A DNA stretch of 7,954 nt from an uncultured Bulleidia sp. (lineage in GTDB: Bacteria > Bacillota_I > Bacilli_A > Erysipelotrichales > Erysipelotrichaceae). Position numbers and translations under genes: made by a program. Each line of letters begins with the position of its first letter. The stretch's first letter is position 1. The stretch is from positions 1-7,954 of the forward strand of contig CAMUDN010000015.1 of assembly GCA_947087645.1 (NCBI GenBank), written 5' to 3'. A model generated the notes under the pieces. That model ran no database searches and was not told where the DNA came from. It saw only the letters and a program-made list of their open reading frames with translations. Positions 5,307 to 7,954 of this stretch are shown here, one piece after another.

Positions 5307-5734
5307 AAGGTTATCTTTTTTTGGATTTTGATGGTGTTATAAATATTTTTAATCAGCATGGGAAAATGTCTTTTCCTTGTTTAAAAGCAGTTTCTTATTT
5401 GAATAAATTTATTAATGATACTAAGCTAAGAGTAGTTATTACTAGTACATGGCGGTATCAAGGTATAAGATATTGCTATGAACATTTAAAAAAAGGGGGT
5501 CTTGATTTACCTTTGGAATTGTTTGATCGAACACAAACAAGAGAGGTTTTAGCACGGGAAGAAGAAATAGAACAATATTTAGAAAAAGAAGGAAAATTAA
5601 AATTTTTAGTATTAGATGATGCTTATTTAAAAATTTCGCCAACTTATTTTTTAAGAACAGATTGCCATTGTGGTTGGAATGAAGAAGTTGATAATAAATT
5701 ACGTTTAATGGCTAAAAAAATTGGTTTATTGTAA
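5291..5734 (+). CDS. HAD-superfamily protein of the HAD_SAK type
   Basis: 147 residues, a compact capless HAD domain. Motif I is FLDFDGVIN with Asp12 (nucleophile) and Asp14 (acid/base). Motif II is VITSTWR (49-55). The block FDRTQTRE (78-85) and REEEIEQYL (89-97) is typical of the HAD_SAK family, named for HAD domains found in 'Swiss army knife' RNA repair proteins. Motif IV is FLVLDDA with Asp109/Asp110. A phosphatase-like activity, possibly on nucleic-acid ends, is family inference; the substrate is unknown. Ribosome site GAAAGGA (5275-5281) is 9 nt before the ATG. The gene overlaps the ATPase by 16 nt and ends 7 nt before tRNA-Leu, so it is the last protein gene of the operon. Confidence 0.78.
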   Translation: MAIQIKGYLFLDFDGVINIFNQHGKMSFPCLKAVSYLNKFINDTKLRVVITSTWRYQGIRYCYEHLKKGGLDLPLELFDRTQTREVLAREEEIEQYLEKEGKLKFLVLDDAYLKISPTYFLRTDCHCGWNEEVDNKLRLMAKKIGLL

Positions 5735-5741
5735 ATTATAA

Positions 5742-5822
5742 GCGATCATGGTGGAATGGTAGACACGCTGATCTCAGACGTCAGTGAGGAAACTCGTGCA
5801 AGTTCAAATCTTGTTGGTCGCA
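5742..5822 (+). tRNA. tRNA-Leu(CAG)
   Basis: GCGATCA pairs with TGGTCGC (one G-U). The anticodon arm CTGAT-CTCAGAC-GTCAG carries CAG at 5775-5777. A short variable arm GAG-GAAA-CTC and the T arm GCAAG-TTCAAAT-CTTGT follow. At 81 nt it is short for tRNA-Leu, because of the three-pair variable arm. Discriminator A at 5822; CCA not encoded. I see no clear promoter in the 7-nt gap or just upstream, so it is probably cotranscribed with the protein operon and cut out of its 3' end. Confidence 0.92.
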
Positions 5823-5843
5823 TTAAATATTTTAATTGGTTTG

Positions 5844-5879
5844 TTAAAAAAGGTTATATTATAAAATAACCTTTTTTAA
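5844..5879 (+). terminator. Intrinsic terminator after tRNA-Leu
   Basis: A 14-bp perfect inverted repeat (5844-5857 with 5866-5879) has an 8-nt loop, and its right arm contains CC followed by six T. It closes the kinase/ATPase/HAD/tRNA-Leu unit before the groE promoter. Confidence 0.88.
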
Positions 5880-5893
5880 ATTGAGGAAATAAT

Positions 5894-5921
5894 TTGACAG
5901 CTTTAAAAAATGTGTTAAACT
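5894..5921 (+). promoter_or_regulatory. Sigma-A promoter of groESL
   Basis: A perfect TTGACA (5894-5899), a 16-nt spacer, and TAAACT (5916-5921) preceded by TG at 5913-5914 (extended -10). The start is expected near 5928, inside the CIRCE element, the usual arrangement for HrcA repression. Confidence 0.85.
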
Positions 5922-5925
5922 ACTA

Positions 5926-5952
5926 TTAGCACAGATGATATAAGAGTGCTAA
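5926..5952. promoter_or_regulatory. CIRCE operator (HrcA binding site)
   Basis: The left arm TTAGCACAG (5926-5934), a 9-nt spacer and the right arm GAGTGCTAA (5944-5952) follow the CIRCE plan TTAGCACTC-N9-GAGTGCTAA. The right arm is perfect; the left arm differs at its last two bases (AG for TC). It predicts heat-inducible control of groESL by HrcA. The right arm runs into the groES ribosome site AAAGGAGG (5951-5958). Confidence 0.93.
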
Positions 5953-5963
5953 AGGAGGCTATT

Positions 5964-6248
5964 ATGTTAAAACCCTTAAGAGACTATGTTGTATTAGAAA
6001 AGACAAAAGAAGAAACAGTTACAGCATCAGGTATTGTTTTGCAGACAAAGAAAGCAAGTGATGAACCAAGTCATGGTTTGGTATTAGCTGTTGGCCCAGG
6101 TGTTATGGAAAATGGCAAATTAGTTCCAGTTGATTTAAAAAAGGGGCAAGCAGTAATCTATAAAAAATATAGTGGTACGGAAGTTAAAGAGAAAGATAAA
6201 GAATATTTATTGATTAAAGCTGAGGATATCTTAGCAATTGTTGAATAG
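5964..6248 (+). CDS. groS: Co-chaperonin GroES
   Basis: 94 residues, the normal GroES length. It forms the heptameric lid of the GroEL chamber in the cytosol. MLKPLRDYVVLEK is the classic N-terminal strand. The mobile loop spans about 15-35 with the GroEL-binding IVL (24-26). GLVLAVGPG (38-46), VIYKKYSGTEV (64-74) and the closing EDILAIVE are all typical. Start 5964 is chosen because AAAGGAGG is 5 nt upstream and the protein then begins at the conserved position; an upstream GTG at 5946 would lie inside CIRCE and before the ribosome site. Transcribed with groEL, 13 nt downstream, under CIRCE. Confidence 0.97.
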   Translation: MLKPLRDYVVLEKTKEETVTASGIVLQTKKASDEPSHGLVLAVGPGVMENGKLVPVDLKKGQAVIYKKYSGTEVKEKDKEYLLIKAEDILAIVE

Positions 6249-6261
6249 GAGGTAAAAAGAT

Positions 6262-7869
6262 ATGGCAAAAAAATTAAAATATGCTAAAGAAGCTCGTGAT
6301 TTAATGCTTGAAGGTGTTAATCAATTAGCTAATGCAGTTAAGGTAACACTAGGTCCTAAGGGACGTAATGTTGTTTTAGAAAAATCTTTTGGTTCACCAA
6401 TTATTACAAATGATGGTGTAACTATCGCTAAAGAAGTTGAATTGGAAGATAAGTTTCAAAATATGGGTGCTAAATTAGTCTATGAAGCAGCTAATAATAC
6501 TAATGAAGTAGCTGGTGATGGAACAACGACAGCAACTATTTTAACGCAAGCAATGATTAATGCTGGTTTAAAAGCTGTTGATAAAGGTGCTAATCCTGTT
6601 CTTTTAAGAGAAGGTATTGATAAAGCAGCTAAAGCAGTTGCAAAAGCTTTGTTAAATGGTTCGAAAAAAGTAACGACAAATGCTGATATTAAAAATATTG
6701 CAACTATTTCTTCAGGTAATGAAGAAGTAGGTAAGATTATTGCTGAAGCAATGGCTAAAGTTGGTAATGATGGCGTAATTAATGTTGATGAATCACGTTC
6801 TTTTGAAACAACTTTAGAAATGACTGAAGGCATGCAATATGATAAAGGATATATTTCTCCTTATATGGTATCTGATCGGGATAAGATGGAAGTATCATTA
6901 GATAATCCTTATATTTTAGTAACTGATCAAAAAATTAATACCATTCAGGATATTTTACCTATCTTAGAAGAAGTTGTAAAAGTTAATAAACCTTTAGTGT
7001 TAATTGCAGATGATTATGATAATGAAGTTATGAGTACTTTAATCATCAATAAATTACGTGGTACTTTCAATGTTGTTGCAACAAAGGCACCAGGATTTGG
7101 TGATGATTCGAAGAATCAACTAGCTGATATTGCAACTTTAACAGGTGCACATTTATTTGCTAAGGACTTAAATCAAAATTTATCAGAAATGACCATGGAC
7201 GACTTAGGATCAGCTAAGAAAGTTGTAGTTACAAAAGATAAGACAACGATTATAGATGGTGCTGGTGATCGTCAAAAAGTAAAAGAGAGAGTTAATGAAT
7301 TGAAGCAAGCTATTGAAAAAGCAACTGTATCTTATGATAAGAAAAAGATGCAAGAACGCTTGGGTAAATTAACTAATGGTATTGCGTTGATTAAAGTTGG
7401 AGCAACAACGGAAACAGAACTTAAAGAAAAGAAATTACGGATTGAAGATGCATTAAATGCTACAAAGGCAGCTGTTGAAGAAGGTGTTGTTTCGGGAGGA
7501 GGATTAGCATTAGTTGATGCTTACCGGGAAGTAAAAGGTCAGTTAAAAGATGAAAATATTGATATACAAAGAGGAATTAATGTTGTTTTAGAGACATTAA
7601 AGACACCAATTTGGCAAATAGCTGAAAATGCCGGTTATGATGGTAATGAAATTTTAGAAAAGCAACTTTTAGAAAAGAAAGGTATTGGTTTCAATGCGAA
7701 AGATGGTAAGTGGGTTAACCTTTATAAAGAAGGTATTATTGATCCAACTAAGGTTGCTCGTTGCGCTTTATTGAATGCCGCAAGTATTTCTGGTTTATTC
7801 TTAACAACAGAAGCAGCTATTACCGAAATTCCAAGTAAAGAAGTAGCTCCTCAAATGCCTCAATATTAA
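6262..7869 (+). CDS. groL: Chaperonin GroEL (Hsp60)
   Basis: 535 residues. GroEL forms a double heptameric ring that folds proteins using ATP with GroES. ATP-site elements are intact: TLGPKGRNVVL (29-39), Asp51 in NDGVTIA, GDGTTTATIL (85-94), GGGLAL (412-417) and the catalytic Asp396 in IEDAL, equivalents of E. coli Asp52, Asp87 and Asp398. KAPGFGDD (275-282) marks the apical domain. Ribosome site AGGAGG (6247-6252) overlaps the groES stop, so the two are translated as a pair. The C-terminus ends EVAPQMPQY and lacks the flexible Gly-Gly-Met repeat tail seen in E. coli and Bacillus. No terminator follows before a possible insertion-sequence end at about 7909. Confidence 0.98.
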   Translation: MAKKLKYAKEARDLMLEGVNQLANAVKVTLGPKGRNVVLEKSFGSPIITNDGVTIAKEVELEDKFQNMGAKLVYEAANNTNEVAGDGTTTATILTQAMINAGLKAVDKGANPVLLREGIDKAAKAVAKALLNGSKKVTTNADIKNIATISSGNEEVGKIIAEAMAKVGNDGVINVDESRSFETTLEMTEGMQYDKGYISPYMVSDRDKMEVSLDNPYILVTDQKINTIQDILPILEEVVKVNKPLVLIADDYDNEVMSTLIINKLRGTFNVVATKAPGFGDDSKNQLADIATLTGAHLFAKDLNQNLSEMTMDDLGSAKKVVVTKDKTTIIDGAGDRQKVKERVNELKQAIEKATVSYDKKKMQERLGKLTNGIALIKVGATTETELKEKKLRIEDALNATKAAVEEGVVSGGGLALVDAYREVKGQLKDENIDIQRGINVVLETLKTPIWQIAENAGYDGNEILEKQLLEKKGIGFNAKDGKWVNLYKEGIIDPTKVARCALLNAASISGLFLTTEAAITEIPSKEVAPQMPQY

Positions 7870-7908
7870 AAATAAATAAAGTTATAAAAAACCTAATGAA
7901 TTATGATA

Positions 7909-7954
7909 TGTACCCAGAATACTGGACACATATTTATGAACTAGGCTGAACACA
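7909..7954. mobile_element. Possible terminal repeat of an IS3-like insertion sequence (cut by window edge)
   Basis: From TGTACCC (7909) the sequence changes to a pattern recalling IS3/IS150-family ends, which often start TGTAC or TGAAC and include an ACTGGACA-like block, here ACTGGACACA at 7921-7930. A second related block, CTGAACACA, closes the window. No transposase is visible because the window ends. This is pattern recall, not a database match, so it remains tentative. Confidence 0.35.

Noticed and set aside
5442..5642. Minus-strand open frame inside the HAD gene
   Set aside because: It is the antisense shadow of the conserved HAD_SAK-like frame, with no supporting signals.
5946..5963. 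Upstream GTG start for groES
   Set aside because: It would fall within the CIRCE right arm and before the AAAGGAGG ribosome site. The ATG at 5964 fits the family start.
6480..6833. 117-codon minus-strand frame inside groEL
   Set aside because: Antisense shadow of highly conserved groEL coding sequence, a well-known spurious call.

Overview
The window comes from a low-GC Firmicute. Base composition is very AT-rich, genes have strong AGGAGG-type ribosome sites, promoters are sigma-A-like, groESL carries a CIRCE operator, and the tRNAs closely resemble Bacillus-type tRNAs. All Trp codons in the genes are TGG and CGG is used for Arg, which argues against a Mycoplasma-type code. The C-terminal surface anchor, divergent NrdI and HAD_SAK-like protein would fit a gut Erysipelotrichia or a related lineage. 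That placement is inference.

Layout. Positions 1-323 hold the 3' end of a cell-surface protein on +, facing nrdI on - (407-784) across a shared hairpin terminator. A DJ-1/PfpI gene (941-1483) diverges from nrdI and has a perfect 20-bp palindrome over its putative promoter. A seven-gene tRNA operon follows (Arg-Pro-Met-Ile2-Ser-fMet-Phe, 1655-2237), with a near-consensus promoter and its own terminator. Immediately after that terminator, an extended -10 element starts a tight operon: a degenerate PfkB-family sugar-kinase homologue (2285-3172), a CtpE/Exp7-like P-type cation ATPase (3165-5306), a HAD_SAK-like phosphatase-fold protein (5291-5734), and a tRNA-Leu(CAG) 7 nt downstream. The window ends with groES-groEL (5964-7869) under a sigma-A promoter and CIRCE. 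Past groEL is a sequence resembling the terminal repeat of an IS3-type element, cut by the window edge.

Most genes are housekeeping. The points most worth checking are the initiator tRNA (C33 in place of U33 and two U-U oppositions in its T stem), the likely leaderless kinase homologue with a damaged PfkB anion hole, the overlapping kinase/ATPase/HAD/tRNA operon of unknown joint function, and an orphan NrdI lacking the usual flavin-loop residues. I see no CRISPR array, recognisable defence system or other clearly new system in the window.
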